Assembly (NCBI RefSeq): GCF_001953305.1
Contig: NZ_MTFE01000010.1
Coordinates: 4,069,631 to 4,121,467, forward strand
Direction of reading: 5' to 3'
Length of the DNA stretch: 51,837 nt
DNA from: Cnuella takakiae
GTDB taxonomy: Bacteria > Bacteroidota > Bacteroidia > Chitinophagales > Chitinophagaceae
The notes beneath the pieces are model-generated. The model was given only the letters and a program-made list of their open reading frames with translations. It did not search any database and was not told where the DNA came from. Shown here one piece after another: positions 9,278 through 16,863 of the stretch. How positions within the stretch are numbered: position 1 is the stretch's first letter; each line of letters opens with the position of its first letter. The position numbers and the translations under genes were made by a program.

Positions 9278-9625
9278 GTGAAAGGCTCAAAGCACAGATC
9301 AGTTATTTTCTATAAAAACCATTTTGAAGGTTTCTTCCTCCAACAGCGTGAAAAAGTAAAAGCTAAAATCATTTGGACGCTGACGCTCATTGAGGAAGTA
9401 GAGCGGATACCTGAATCCTATTTGAAGCACCTGGAAGGTACAGATGGACTTTACGAGATTAGGGTGCAAGCCGCTAGTGACATTTTCCGCATATTCTGCT
9501 TTTTCGATGAAGGCAAATTTGTTGTACTAGCAAATGGGTTCCAGAAGAAGACTCAGAAAACACCCAAGCAAGAGATTGAAAGAGCATTGAAAATCAAAAG
9601 TGAGTATGAAAGCGAAAAAAAGTAA
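9278..9625 (+). CDS. higB: RelE/HigB-type toxin (phage Gp49-like)
   Basis: A 115-residue protein of the RelE/ParE superfamily, Gp49/HigB branch. Visible features are an N-terminal strand, a Lys-rich helix ([22 protein letters not shown]), the [20 protein letters not shown] beta-sheet core with conserved Arg residues, and [24 protein letters not shown], the hallmark C-terminal part of this family. It should be an mRNA interferase acting at the ribosome. The start is GTG. The next gene overlaps by 20 bases, giving the toxin-first order typical of higBA. It lies in an AT-rich island next to an IS element, consistent with horizontal gain. Confidence 0.9.
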   Translation: MKGSKHRSVIFYKNHFEGFFLQQREKVKAKIIWTLTLIEEVERIPESYLKHLEGTDGLYEIRVQAASDIFRIFCFFDEGKFVVLANGFQKKTQKTPKQEIERALKIKSEYESEKK

Positions 9626-9911
9626 AGTAACAACACTCGATCAATTCAAGGATAAGCATTTTGGCAAGAGAGGAACTGCCAGCCGTGAACAGTTGGAAGC
9701 AGATTATGAAACGTTCAAGCTAGGCGCATTACTGCACGAAGCTAGAATAGAAAAGGGCTTAACACAAGAAGAACTGGCCGAGAAAGTCGGCACAACAAAA
9801 TCTTATATTTCCAAGATCGAAAATGATGTCAAAGAAGTCCGCTTATCAACACTACAAAAGATTGTTGAACTGGGTCTCGGAGGACGAATACAGCTTTCAA
9901 TTAAGTTGTAG
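9606..9911 (+). CDS. higA: HigA-type antitoxin, XRE/HTH DNA-binding protein
   Basis: A roughly 101-residue antitoxin with a central HTH_3/XRE domain: [49 protein letters not shown]. It should neutralise the preceding HigB-like toxin and autoregulate the pair. The start was placed at ATG 9606 ([10 protein letters not shown]) rather than the in-frame GTG at 9600; either way it overlaps the toxin gene. The stop is followed after 14 bases by ACCTAAC, the left box of the attC-like site, the position expected for a gene cassette. Confidence 0.9.
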   Translation: MKAKKSKVTTLDQFKDKHFGKRGTASREQLEADYETFKLGALLHEARIEKGLTQEELAEKVGTTKSYISKIENDVKEVRLSTLQKIVELGLGGRIQLSIKL

Positions 9912-9944
9912 GGAAAAGGCAACGCACCTAACATGAACTGTGTT

Positions 9945-9962
9945 AAAAACCAAATGGTTTTT
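9945..9962. terminator. Bidirectional hairpin between higA and the transposase
   Basis: AAAAACC and GGTTTTT form a short stem flanked by A and T runs, so it could end transcription of the transposase gene on the minus strand and of higBA on the plus strand. Confidence 0.5.
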
Positions 9963-10939
9963 CAAGCTAAGATGCTTTTGTGATTTGGTTGGTACATAGT
10001 GGCTTTGGTAGCTATTGCAAATGCTTGTTTGAGCAGCTTGTTGCATACGGCAATCAGTGCCACTTTTCCTCTTTTCCCTTTTGCTTTCAGCCGGTCATAC
10101 AACTCCTTGCACGCCTCATTGTGTTTGATAGCAGAAAGGCTACACATGTACAGCACATTTCTGAGATAACCATTGCCCATCTTACAAATACCCTTTCTGC
10201 CCCGAACCGAGGTGCCGCTGGTATGCTCCCTGGAAGCCAGGCCTGCAAGAGCAATCAGTTGCCGATGACTCTGAACCTTTGTAAAGCCTTCTGTGTAAAC
10301 GATCAGCAAAGCAACAGCCCTTTTGCCTAGGCCGGGAATGGAACTGATGCACCTGAGCTGCTCACCCTGCCAAACCTGTAACAAATCCTGTAGCTGGTGC
10401 TCCAGTTTTCTGATCTCCGCCTTAACTGAGCGCAGGCTCTTTTGCAGGCTCTTGACTACCTCTGTACAAATTACAGGTACCTGCTCCAAGGAGTGCAGTT
10501 GGTTTTGGATCATGGTGGCCTGACGGGTATACAGGTCTACCAAACCCATGATCTGAGCGCATTTCAGGCTTTCCGCTGCCGGAAGTTGCCACTGGGCAGC
10601 TTCCCGTTCCACACCATAGCGATACAGCCAACGAGCATCTTTCTTATCGCTTTTGTTGCGCTCCAGTTGCATTTGGATAAAGCGTTTTACCCTGGTGGGA
10701 TTCTCCACTCTGATATCACAACCTGCCTGCTGAAGGGAGAAAGCCAGGCGCAGGTAGTAAGGACCTGAGCTTTCCATTACAAAAGTTCGCTCGGCCCCAA
10801 GCTTACCCAGGAGCAGTTTATGCCCTTTGGGTGTGTTTTGAACTTTGAAGTAATGCTCCCGGTTTTGATCGTCATTGAAACAGATATCCAAGGTGTCTTT
10901 AGAAACATCGATGCCTGCTACCAGGAAGTGTGATTTCAT
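9962..10939 (-). CDS. IS110-family DEDD transposase (recombinase)
   Basis: A 325-residue transposase. The N-terminal RuvC-like domain shows AGIDVSKDTLDI (first Asp), FVMESSGPYY (Glu) and the pair NKSDKKDARWLYRYG (Asp residues), giving the DEDD set. A coiled middle follows, then the C-terminal Tnp domain with ISSIPGLGKRAVALLI and LIALAGLASREHTSGTSVRGRKGICKMGNGYLRN, which includes the conserved catalytic-Ser region. The full length looks intact. In this family the protein works with a bridge RNA from the element's non-coding end to pair target and donor and recombine them. Confidence 0.95.
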   Translation of the reverse strand: MKSHFLVAGIDVSKDTLDICFNDDQNREHYFKVQNTPKGHKLLLGKLGAERTFVMESSGPYYLRLAFSLQQAGCDIRVENPTRVKRFIQMQLERNKSDKKDARWLYRYGVEREAAQWQLPAAESLKCAQIMGLVDLYTRQATMIQNQLHSLEQVPVICTEVVKSLQKSLRSVKAEIRKLEHQLQDLLQVWQGEQLRCISSIPGLGKRAVALLIVYTEGFTKVQSHRQLIALAGLASREHTSGTSVRGRKGICKMGNGYLRNVLYMCSLSAIKHNEACKELYDRLKAKGKRGKVALIAVCNKLLKQAFAIATKATMYQPNHKSILA

Positions 10940-11168
10940 GGTAAATTTGAATTAAGTAAGTAAATAGGGAATGTGGATTTACTTTCTTTCCAACGATCCT
11001 AATTTCATACGAGTTATAGCTCGCAACTATACTCAGTGGAACTGTTCGGAATAAGGAAAGTAAAAGGCAGCAGGGGACTATCATGTTAGACAAGCTCCAA
11101 GGCTTTATCGCATTGCAAGTCTTACTCCTGCTGCCCACATTCTTTAGCAGCAAGAAGATACAAAATCA
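10940..11168 (-). ncRNA. Putative bridge RNA region of the IS110 element
   Basis: The non-coding end upstream of the transposase contains a strong stem on the minus strand: GGCAGCAGG (complement of 11127-11135) pairs with CCTGCTGCC (complement of 11066-11074) across about 52 bases. A smaller CGAG/CTCG hairpin lies closer to the gene. The size and place fit the bridge RNA of IS110-group elements. Guide loops were not assigned with certainty. Confidence 0.4.
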
Positions 11169-11362
11169 AACATAGGATGGCATTTGCGAAAGCAGGGCTA
11201 AAATGCTACTTTTCGGCTTCAGCAAGAAATCAGCATTTCTACATAGGCTCTGCCGATGGAACACGGATTCCCTGCCTTCGCAAATGCCTTATACGTTAGC
11301 CGAAATGCAGGATGCACGTAAGAATTGGCATCACAAACGGTTACTTATTGGATAATATCATG

Positions 11363-11384
11363 GGAAGCATTTGGAAGTGCTTCC
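11363..11384. repeat. Short hairpin before the propeller gene
   Basis: GGAAGCA (11363-11369) and TGCTTCC (11378-11384) form a 7-base-pair stem with an 8-base loop in the leader region, about 45 bases before the start codon of the beta-propeller gene. It has no T tail and its role is unknown. Confidence 0.35.
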
Positions 11385-11427
11385 ATCTTGTGCTAATTTA
11401 TTGTCAAGATCTCATTAAGTAGAAACA

Positions 11428-12429
11428 ATGAAATATGCACATTTGTATCTATTGTTGTTACTGGTTAATTTTTCTACCTCCGGAAAAGGGCAAGATAAAG
11501 CTGACTTACCACCAGATACTATCAAGGCCGTCAATATGGACGTAGTTACTTCCTACGGACCTAAGACATCTGTTCGTGGCATCAGACAAGATAGAAAGGG
11601 CAACATCTGGCTCGCATCAGAAGAAGGAATTATACGGTACGATGGAAAATCCTTTGCTAATATCACCAGGGACATAAATTCAGACCGCTATTTTTTTGTT
11701 CTGGAAGATAGAAAAGGAAATCACTGGTTCGCTGCTTATGGCACAGGTGTTTATTATTACGATGGGCAGTCCTTTCGACATTATACGACCAACCAAGGGC
11801 TTGCCAGTAACCGGATTTCCATCATTTATGAAGATAAAGGTGGCGATATCTGGTTTGGTGTCGATGGAGGAGTAAGCCGCTATGACGGAACTTCTTTTCA
11901 AAATTTTCCAACTGAAGGAGGTCAATTCAACAATGATGTCAATGCAATTATGGAAGATAAATCAGGGAAACTATGGTTTGGCACCAGGGGCCATACCTAC
12001 GTTTATGATGGAAAATCATTTGCCGTTTTCACCTATAACGGCGAGCCCGTCAAGAATGTCTGGTCAATGATCGAAGATAGAAAAGGCAATATTTGGTTTG
12101 GTGGCGGCTCTGGGCTTTGGCGCTTTAATGGCAGTACACGCAGCCAATTCACCAAGAGTTTTATCAATAATATCTACGAAGATAAAAAGGGCAACATTTG
12201 GACAAGTGGATACAGTAGTAATAGCAACGGGTTTGGTCTTTCCCGTTATGATCATAAGGCCTTGTCCAGTATAAAGCCAACTGTAACTGAAATAGCACAA
12301 TCACCTCATTTTTTTAGGATTTTAGAAGCTAAGGATGGAAGTATCTGGTATGGTGCAGTAGATGGTGTGTATCGTTATGATGGAAACACCATTACTGATT
12401 TTAAGGATAAAGTGGTTCAGAGACAATGA
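11428..12429 (+). CDS. Secreted two-component-regulator-type beta-propeller protein
   Basis: A 333-residue exported protein with a hydrophobic signal sequence (about 1-22) and at least seven reg_prop repeats. Each repeat reads roughly V..I.EDrkGNIWFG....v.RYdGksF, for example at DRKGNIWLASEEGIIRYDG, DKGGDIWFGVDGGVSRYDG and DRKGNIWFGGGSGLWRFNG. Such propellers normally form the periplasmic sensor half of hybrid two-component systems, but here the protein ends after the last blade (ITDFKDKVVQRQ) with no membrane segment, Y_Y_Y domain or kinase. It may therefore be a stand-alone binding protein or a severed sensor half. It lies alone in the AT-rich island between two attC-like structures. Confidence 0.8.
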   Translation: MKYAHLYLLLLLVNFSTSGKGQDKADLPPDTIKAVNMDVVTSYGPKTSVRGIRQDRKGNIWLASEEGIIRYDGKSFANITRDINSDRYFFVLEDRKGNHWFAAYGTGVYYYDGQSFRHYTTNQGLASNRISIIYEDKGGDIWFGVDGGVSRYDGTSFQNFPTEGGQFNNDVNAIMEDKSGKLWFGTRGHTYVYDGKSFAVFTYNGEPVKNVWSMIEDRKGNIWFGGGSGLWRFNGSTRSQFTKSFINNIYEDKKGNIWTSGYSSNSNGFGLSRYDHKALSSIKPTVTEIAQSPHFFRILEAKDGSIWYGAVDGVYRYDGNTITDFKDKVVQRQ

Positions 12430-12480
12430 ACCTATGGTCTGGTTTGCGGAGGCAGCAATATCTGTTGAAAGTATAAGTTC

Positions 12481-12560
12481 AGCTAACAGTATGTTTATGA
12501 AATAGTGGCTGGATGTCAAGCCTTCAACTTTAAACCGCTATTTGGCTTTTGTGGTTAATT
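12481..12560 (+). other. Second, weaker attC-like structure
   Basis: AGCTAAC (12481-12487), a 12-base spacer, AAATAGTGG (12500-12508), a 26-base loop, CCGCTATTT (12535-12543, one mismatch), a 10-base spacer and GTTAATT (12554-12560). It keeps the AAC...GTT symmetry and follows the propeller gene in the same orientation, but the boxes are imperfect and the stem short. Confidence 0.25.
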
Positions 12561-12616
12561 GAACCGCATGTTTTCCAAATGCCACACCTTTCTAAACACT
12601 TTTTCCTTACCATTAA

Positions 12617-12745
12617 ATGAAACTTAGCAACTGGTGCAGCAGTGTACCCGTATTCCGCTGTGTAATTTTACTTCGTGAAGAGCAGGGTTGCCAGGAGGTA
12701 ACTAACTATGAAATGGTGCGGGATAAGGAAGTTATCTACACTTAA
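12617..12745 (+). CDS. Possible 42-residue ORF or gene remnant
   Basis: A short open frame begins MKLSNWCSSVPVFRCVILLRE and continues EEQGCQEVTNYEMVRDKEVIYT. The second half has a natural-looking composition, but no family is recognised and no promoter or ribosome site decides the start. It may be the tail of a decayed gene brought in with the island. Confidence 0.2.
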   Translation: MKLSNWCSSVPVFRCVILLREEQGCQEVTNYEMVRDKEVIYT

Positions 12746-12828
12746 GCCCCACCGTGAATTCGTTGCGGGAGATTCCCATGAGAAGAAAGAAGCCCAGTGC
12801 TGTGAACCGGGCTCCATGCATTTTGACC

Positions 12829-12924
12829 TTACCGTGCTTTTTTCTTTGGATTCGCTTTCTTCTGTGCTGAGCTTTTCTTTTTAGTAGGCTTATTCTTCCT
12901 GGGTTCAGCTGTCTTGTTCGGCAT
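12829..12924 (-). CDS. 31-residue Lys/Pro/Ala-rich basic mini-protein
   Basis: The minus-strand frame encodes a very basic peptide: MPNKTAEPRKNKPTKKK, then SSAQKKANPKKKAR. There are 12 lysines and 3 arginines in 31 residues and almost no hydrophobic residues, like the tails of histone H1-type or ribosome-associated proteins. A hairpin (AGCCCGG / CTGGGCT) with a pyrimidine-rich tail follows the stop and could terminate it. A longer 177-codon frame in another phase covers the same DNA but looks non-coding. The composition argues for a real small nucleic-acid-binding protein, though no family is claimed. Confidence 0.45.
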   Translation of the reverse strand: MPNKTAEPRKNKPTKKKSSAQKKANPKKKAR

Positions 12925-13349
12925 ACAATAAAATTTAAGGTTAGTGAATCATTTACTCCTGGCTGCAGCGTATTTCTTCCCGTTCTTCCATGTTGTACTT
13001 TCCGAAGCGGCAACTGTACAGCGAGCATATAAGTAAACAAAGATAGGCTTATAAGGAGTAATAAGATATTTGACCCAGGTGAGCCGCCCGGGCATATTGT
13101 AAACCTTTTCACGCCGTTGGTTGTGTGAAATAAGAAATAACTATGAGCTGAGTCCTTTTTTTCCAACAACATGATACCAATAGGACCATTTGTTGGTGAG
13201 CAAATCCAGGTGTTAGAGACTTTTAAAAAACAACAACCGCGGCTTTGCAAATAATCAGGGATCAAAATACTGGCGAAATTTCATTGCTTTTTCGAAATAC
13301 CTCCCCCAATTCAGCAACATAAAATCCTTTTGAGCTACCTGGAAAGCAC
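12925..13349. other. Intergenic region, nothing recognised
   Basis: About 425 bases upstream of the mini-protein and downstream of the esterase gene. The open frames on the minus strand lack family features. The promoter of the mini-protein should lie near 12925-12960 (an AT-rich TTAAATTTTATTG precedes its ATG on the minus strand). Confidence 0.4.
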
Positions 13350-13382
13350 AAAAAAATACCCCTGCCTCGGCAAGGGTATTCC
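13350..13382 (-). terminator. Terminator of the carboxylesterase gene
   Basis: On the minus strand a stem of about 11 base pairs (ATACCCTTGCC / GGCAGGGGTAT, one G-T pair) with a 3-base loop is followed by T7. It lies about 20 bases after the esterase stop. Confidence 0.88.
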
Positions 13383-13401
13383 TTAAAAACTGTTTTGAAT
13401 T

Positions 13402-15018
13402 TTATCGAACAGCAGTCTTTTCCATAAAGAGGTAACGGCCCCTGTTTTGTTCGGGTTGCATACGGGTGTTTACATCAATATGCATCACCGGTGCGGGGTT
13501 GGCACTTTGCACGGTGGGCCAGTTGGGCAGGCCTGCACCATTGGGGTTGCCGGTCTTTACGAAGTTGGCAAAATAGTCCTGCATCACTTGCGACACTTTC
13601 TTGTCTTCGGGTTTCCAGTTATACACTTTATTGAGGTGCAGGTTGCCCATGGCATATTCAATTTCCGCAGAGTGCACGGCACCCTTTGCAGCCGGAGGTT
13701 TGGGTGCGCCGGTATTGCGCTGCACCCCACCTGCAAGGCCGGGTGTGGCATCTCCCATTTCGGGAACCATCTCGGGGCGGGGCCTTTCGTAGTAGTACCG
13801 GTAAACGGGTTTACCGGTGCGGGCCTGCTCGCTGGTCCACTTCCAGGTGCTGAAGGAAATAAAGCGGTCGCTGGCCAGCTCGGTAGCTATCCGCTCCACA
13901 TCGGCATCGGTGGCTGGATTGTACAACGCCAGTACTTCATCGGCATTGTTGGGATACATTTTGCGCACAGCGGCACTAAAGCTTTCCCTGGTCATCGGCT
14001 GTCCGCCCATCACCGCGCGGCCTCCGCTTTCCTCGCTGTTCCAGCCTGCCAGCAGGGGCACGGCTGCCTGTTCGCCGGCGGCAAAGATCTCGTAGGGACT
14101 TTTGGGGAAGAAATAGCCATCCACCACAGGGCTGAAGCGGAAGGGACCAAATTTGGTTGATGCCGCCAGCACGCTATCGGCAGGCAGTGCACGCAGGGCA
14201 TCGAGTGAACCGGCTTTGAGCGCAGTACCAAAATCAACACCCACCTTTTCGCCGGCTGCCAGCGGAGTAGCGGAGAGGGCGCCCATGATAGAGCCGCTTT
14301 CGCCAATGGCGCCGGCAATCAGGTTGCGCGACAAGGGGGATGCCATCTGTGCACTCACCGAAATAGAACCTGCCGATTCACCTGCAATGGTAACGCGTTT
14401 GGGGTCGCCGCCAAAGACCGCAATATTTTGCTGCACCCACTTCAGCGCAGCAGCCTGGTCAAGCAGGCCATAGTTGCCCGAAGCTTTATTGGGCGATTCT
14501 TTTGTGAGTTCGGGATGGGCCATAAAGCCAAAAGCACCAAGGCGGTAGTTTACAGTAAGGGCCACCATGCCTTTTTTAGCCATACTCTCACCATCGTAGC
14601 GGGCTTCGGAGCCATCACCGGCCACAAAGCCGCCGCCATAGAAATATACCAGCACGGGCAGCAGTTCCTTGCCTTTGGATGCGGGTGCCCATACGTTGAG
14701 GTAGAGGCAATCTTCGCTCATGCCATTGGAGCGAAAACCCATATCACCAAAGATGGGCGCCTGCATGGCGCGGGGACCAAACTGTGTGGCCTTGCGCACA
14801 CCAGTCCAGTTGGCAACAGGCTGGGGCTCGCGCCAACGCAGTTTACCCACCGGGGGTGCGGCAAACGGAACCCCCTTGAAGGCACGGATACCGCTTTGCT
14901 CAAGGGAGCCTTCCACTACACCGTTGGCAGTTTTTACCTGCAGGGTTTTGTTGGACTGGGCCATAATGGGAGCAATAAACAAAAAGGAAAATAAGGTAAG
15001 GGAAAAGAGTTTTTTCAT
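13402..15018 (-). CDS. Secreted type B carboxylesterase (para-nitrobenzyl esterase family)
   Basis: A 538-residue alpha/beta-hydrolase with a signal peptide (MKKLFSLTLFSFLFIAPIMAQ). Family marks are GVVEGSLEQSGIRAFKGVPFAAPPVGKLRW, EDCLYLNVWAP, an oxyanion-hole YFYGGGFVAGDG, and the nucleophile elbow VTIAGESAGSISV (Ser about residue 215). The acid is probably the Glu in GWNSEESGG and the base the His in AVHSAEIEYAMGN. It hydrolyses carboxyl esters in the periplasm or outside. Fungal and bacterial relatives act on feruloyl, acetyl or synthetic esters, so a role in removing xylan side-chain esters is possible because the xylan locus is next door, but the substrate is not shown. An ATG two codons upstream (15024) is an alternative start. 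Confidence 0.93.
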   Translation of the reverse strand: MKKLFSLTLFSFLFIAPIMAQSNKTLQVKTANGVVEGSLEQSGIRAFKGVPFAAPPVGKLRWREPQPVANWTGVRKATQFGPRAMQAPIFGDMGFRSNGMSEDCLYLNVWAPASKGKELLPVLVYFYGGGFVAGDGSEARYDGESMAKKGMVALTVNYRLGAFGFMAHPELTKESPNKASGNYGLLDQAAALKWVQQNIAVFGGDPKRVTIAGESAGSISVSAQMASPLSRNLIAGAIGESGSIMGALSATPLAAGEKVGVDFGTALKAGSLDALRALPADSVLAASTKFGPFRFSPVVDGYFFPKSPYEIFAAGEQAAVPLLAGWNSEESGGRAVMGGQPMTRESFSAAVRKMYPNNADEVLALYNPATDADVERIATELASDRFISFSTWKWTSEQARTGKPVYRYYYERPRPEMVPEMGDATPGLAGGVQRNTGAPKPPAAKGAVHSAEIEYAMGNLHLNKVYNWKPEDKKVSQVMQDYFANFVKTGNPNGAGLPNWPTVQSANPAPVMHIDVNTRMQPEQNRGRYLFMEKTAVR

Positions 15019-15372
15019 GACCATGCAATTTCTGTGCGTTAGACTGACACAATGTAAAGCATTTTAGGAGTGTGCAGGTCAGGAACGGATTTAATTTTTC
15101 GCTTAATTAAAACCACGGAGACGGGGAGGCACTCGGTTGTTTCAGACTTCTTAATGGCAATTTTGATTATTAATTATTAGATTATTGATTATTGGCGTCA
15201 TACGCAAACAACCAATAATCCATTAACAAAGACCTAGTTTAACCACTACCAAAAGGCAATGGGTTTAGTCGGTTAACCAAACCCATTGAACTTATTGAAT
15301 CGATTGAACTCTTTAAACCAGCTAAACTAACCCTGTGCACCTCCCTGTCCTCCCTGTTTCCGTGGTTCAAAA
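15019..15372. repeat. Intergenic repeats between uxuA and the esterase gene
   Basis: The 350-base gap holds: CCACGGAG words (15113-15132) and complementary CTCCCTG/CCGTGG words (15330-15365); an AT-word run (GATTATTAATTATTAGATTATTGATTATTGG, written here in parts, about 15164-15195); and a hairpin with 10-base arms CAATGGGTTT (15257-15266) and AAACCCATTG (15279-15288). The esterase promoter must lie near 15025-15080. None of this looks coding. Confidence 0.5.
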
Positions 15373-16539
15373 TCAATCTGCCAGGCTCCTGCTGATGCCC
15401 AGCTCCAGCCCGCGCAATTCGGCAAGGCCACGCAGGCGGCCGATGGCGCTATAGCCCGGATAGGTGGTCTTGTCCAGGTCGTCGAGCATCTGGTGTCCAT
15501 GGTCGGGACGCATGGGGATGGAAACGCCACGACGGCGCATGGTTAGTACGATTTCTTTTACTACGGCATACATGTCCACATCACCAGCCAGGTGGTCGGC
15601 TTCAAAAAAATCGCCACCTTCCTCACGCTTGGTGGCCCGCAGGTGGAGGAAGTGTATGTGATCTCCAAAACGGCGGATCATGCTCACCAGGTCATTGTCG
15701 GGGCGGGCGCCATACGAGCCGGTACAAAAGCACAGGCCGTTAGCCGGTGAAGGCGCGGCTGCAATCAGTTCGGCGGCGTCCTGCTCGGTGCTCACAATAC
15801 GCGGCAGGCCCAGGATGGGATAAGGCGGATCGTCGGGGTGAATAGCCAACTGCGCACCCACTTCTTCCGCTACGGGTACCACCTGCTGCAGGAAGTAGAA
15901 CAGGTGTTCCTTGAGTTTGGCAGCATCGATGTGCTTATAGCTTTCCAGCGCGGCACGAACCATTTCGGGGGTAAACCGCTCATCGGCATTGCCGGGCAAT
16001 CCCATCAGGGTAACATGGTACAAAGCCTTGTGTTCGGCCTCTGTCATGCCCTCGTATTTTTTGCGGGCGGCCTCCAGTTCTTCGGCAGCATAATCCTTTT
16101 CGGCACCGGGGCGTTCCAGTATAAACAGGTCGAATACCACGAAGGCCAGCCGTTCAAAACGGAGCGCCTTGCTGCCATCGGGCATGAGGTAATCCACATC
16201 AGTACGCATCCAGTCGAGCACGGGCATAAAGTTGTAGGTAATCACTTTTACGCCACAGGCAGCTACGTTGCGGATGCTCTGCTTATAATTCTCGATATAC
16301 TGCAGGTAGTTGCCGCTTTGCTTTTTGATGTCTTCGTGTACGGGCAGGCTTTCAATTACATTCCAGCTCATGCCGGCGGCTTCAATTTCCGCTTTGCGTT
16401 TGTTGATCTCATCTTCCGGCCACACTTCGCCCACAGGTACGTGGTGTAGTGCCGTTACTACGCCGGTGCAGCCGGCCTGGCGGATATGCGCCAGCGGCAC
16501 GATATCGTTGGGGCCGTACCAGCGCATGGTTTGTTCCAT
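15373..16539 (-). CDS. uxuA: Mannonate dehydratase
   Basis: A 388-residue UxuA (EC 4.2.1.8) that converts D-mannonate to 2-keto-3-deoxygluconate. Clear family segments are [31 protein letters not shown] at the N-terminus, [31 protein letters not shown], the metal-site [36 protein letters not shown] and [10 protein letters not shown] near the C-terminus. The start at 16539 (MEQTMRW) matches the usual family start; an ATG lies two codons upstream. It is divergent from the LacI-type regulator of the xylan locus, so it probably belongs to that regulon and processes glucuronic acid released by the GH67 and GH115 enzymes. Confidence 0.96.
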   Translation of the reverse strand: MEQTMRWYGPNDIVPLAHIRQAGCTGVVTALHHVPVGEVWPEDEINKRKAEIEAAGMSWNVIESLPVHEDIKKQSGNYLQYIENYKQSIRNVAACGVKVITYNFMPVLDWMRTDVDYLMPDGSKALRFERLAFVVFDLFILERPGAEKDYAAEELEAARKKYEGMTEAEHKALYHVTLMGLPGNADERFTPEMVRAALESYKHIDAAKLKEHLFYFLQQVVPVAEEVGAQLAIHPDDPPYPILGLPRIVSTEQDAAELIAAAPSPANGLCFCTGSYGARPDNDLVSMIRRFGDHIHFLHLRATKREEGGDFFEADHLAGDVDMYAVVKEIVLTMRRRGVSIPMRPDHGHQMLDDLDKTTYPGYSAIGRLRGLAELRGLELGISRSLAD

Positions 16540-16642
16540 ATGCATCGCTATCCAATTTTTAAGGTTGGTGAAAATAAAGTTTTACAAACAGGTGGAGCCA
16601 AAGAGTTGCGCAAACGATTTCGGAAATCACCTGACATCACCT

Positions 16643-16679
16643 CACAGGTTTTAAAAACCGGGAGGTGTAAAAAACCTGT
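16643..16679. repeat. Imperfect palindrome (ACAGGTTTT / AAAACCTGT)
   Basis: ACAGGTTTT (16643-16651) and AAAACCTGT (16671-16679) flank a G-rich centre in the uxuA-lacI divergent region. The same ACAGGT/AAAACC vocabulary occurs in the three-hairpin block at 29081-29203. Confidence 0.5.
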
Positions 16680-16735
16680 TTGGGGTTCTGATTCTATTAG
16701 GCTTCGCCGAAGATAGTTTTGTGAGCTTTCTATAA

Positions 16736-16749
16736 TGTAACCGATTGCA
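16736..16749. promoter_or_regulatory. LacI-type operator 1
   Basis: TGTAACCGATTGCA fits the LacI/GalR-family half-site pattern TGNAANCGNTTNCA at every fixed position, with the central CG. It lies between the divergent uxuA and lacI-type genes and is probably the main operator for both. Confidence 0.65.
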
Positions 16750-16802
16750 CAATTATTTTTTTCGCAAACCTAATCCTCCTATTTTTAAAGCGTGGCCATG
16801 GC

Positions 16803-16816
16803 CGCAACCGATTGCA
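16803..16816. promoter_or_regulatory. LacI-type operator 2
   Basis: CGCAACCGATTGCA repeats operator 1 with one departure from the consensus, 67 bases downstream in direct orientation and 48 bases before the regulator start. Two equally facing sites suggest looping or cooperative binding. Confidence 0.55.
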
Positions 16817-16863
16817 CCATATTTGCAGAAAACCCTCCTACCCGCCGGAGCCATACCCATACG

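Larger units (their letters stand above)
9933..11170 (-). mobile_element. IS110-family insertion sequence
   Basis: About 1.24 kb bounded by direct AACAT copies at 9930-9934 and 11169-11173, with a single DEDD transposase gene on the minus strand. There are no terminal inverted repeats and no long target duplication, as usual for IS110. The non-coding end upstream of the transposase (10940-11168) is about 230 bases, the place where IS110 elements encode a bridge RNA; the downstream end is only about 30 bases. Exact ends are inferred from the rejoined target site rather than from a second copy. Confidence 0.65.
9926..11301 (+). other. attC-like recombination site interrupted by an IS110 element
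   Basis: Left of the IS is ACCTAAC (9926-9932), matching the integron R'' consensus RYYYAAC. Right of it are a 19-base arm (11179-11197), a 72-base loop, a complementary arm (11270-11288, one mismatch), a 6-base spacer and GTTAGCC (11295-11301), six of seven matches to GTTRRRY. The pentamer AACAT occurs at both IS junctions (9930-9934, 11169-11173). Collapsing the IS at AACAT gives ACCTAAC, a 7-base spacer, stem, loop, stem, a 6-base spacer and GTTAGCC. That is the symmetric attC layout, oriented like the higBA genes that precede it. No integrase gene is in the window. Confidence 0.5.

Noticed and set aside
12732-13265. 177-codon minus-strand frame
   Set aside because: It overlaps the better-supported basic mini-protein in another phase and has irregular composition and no family features.
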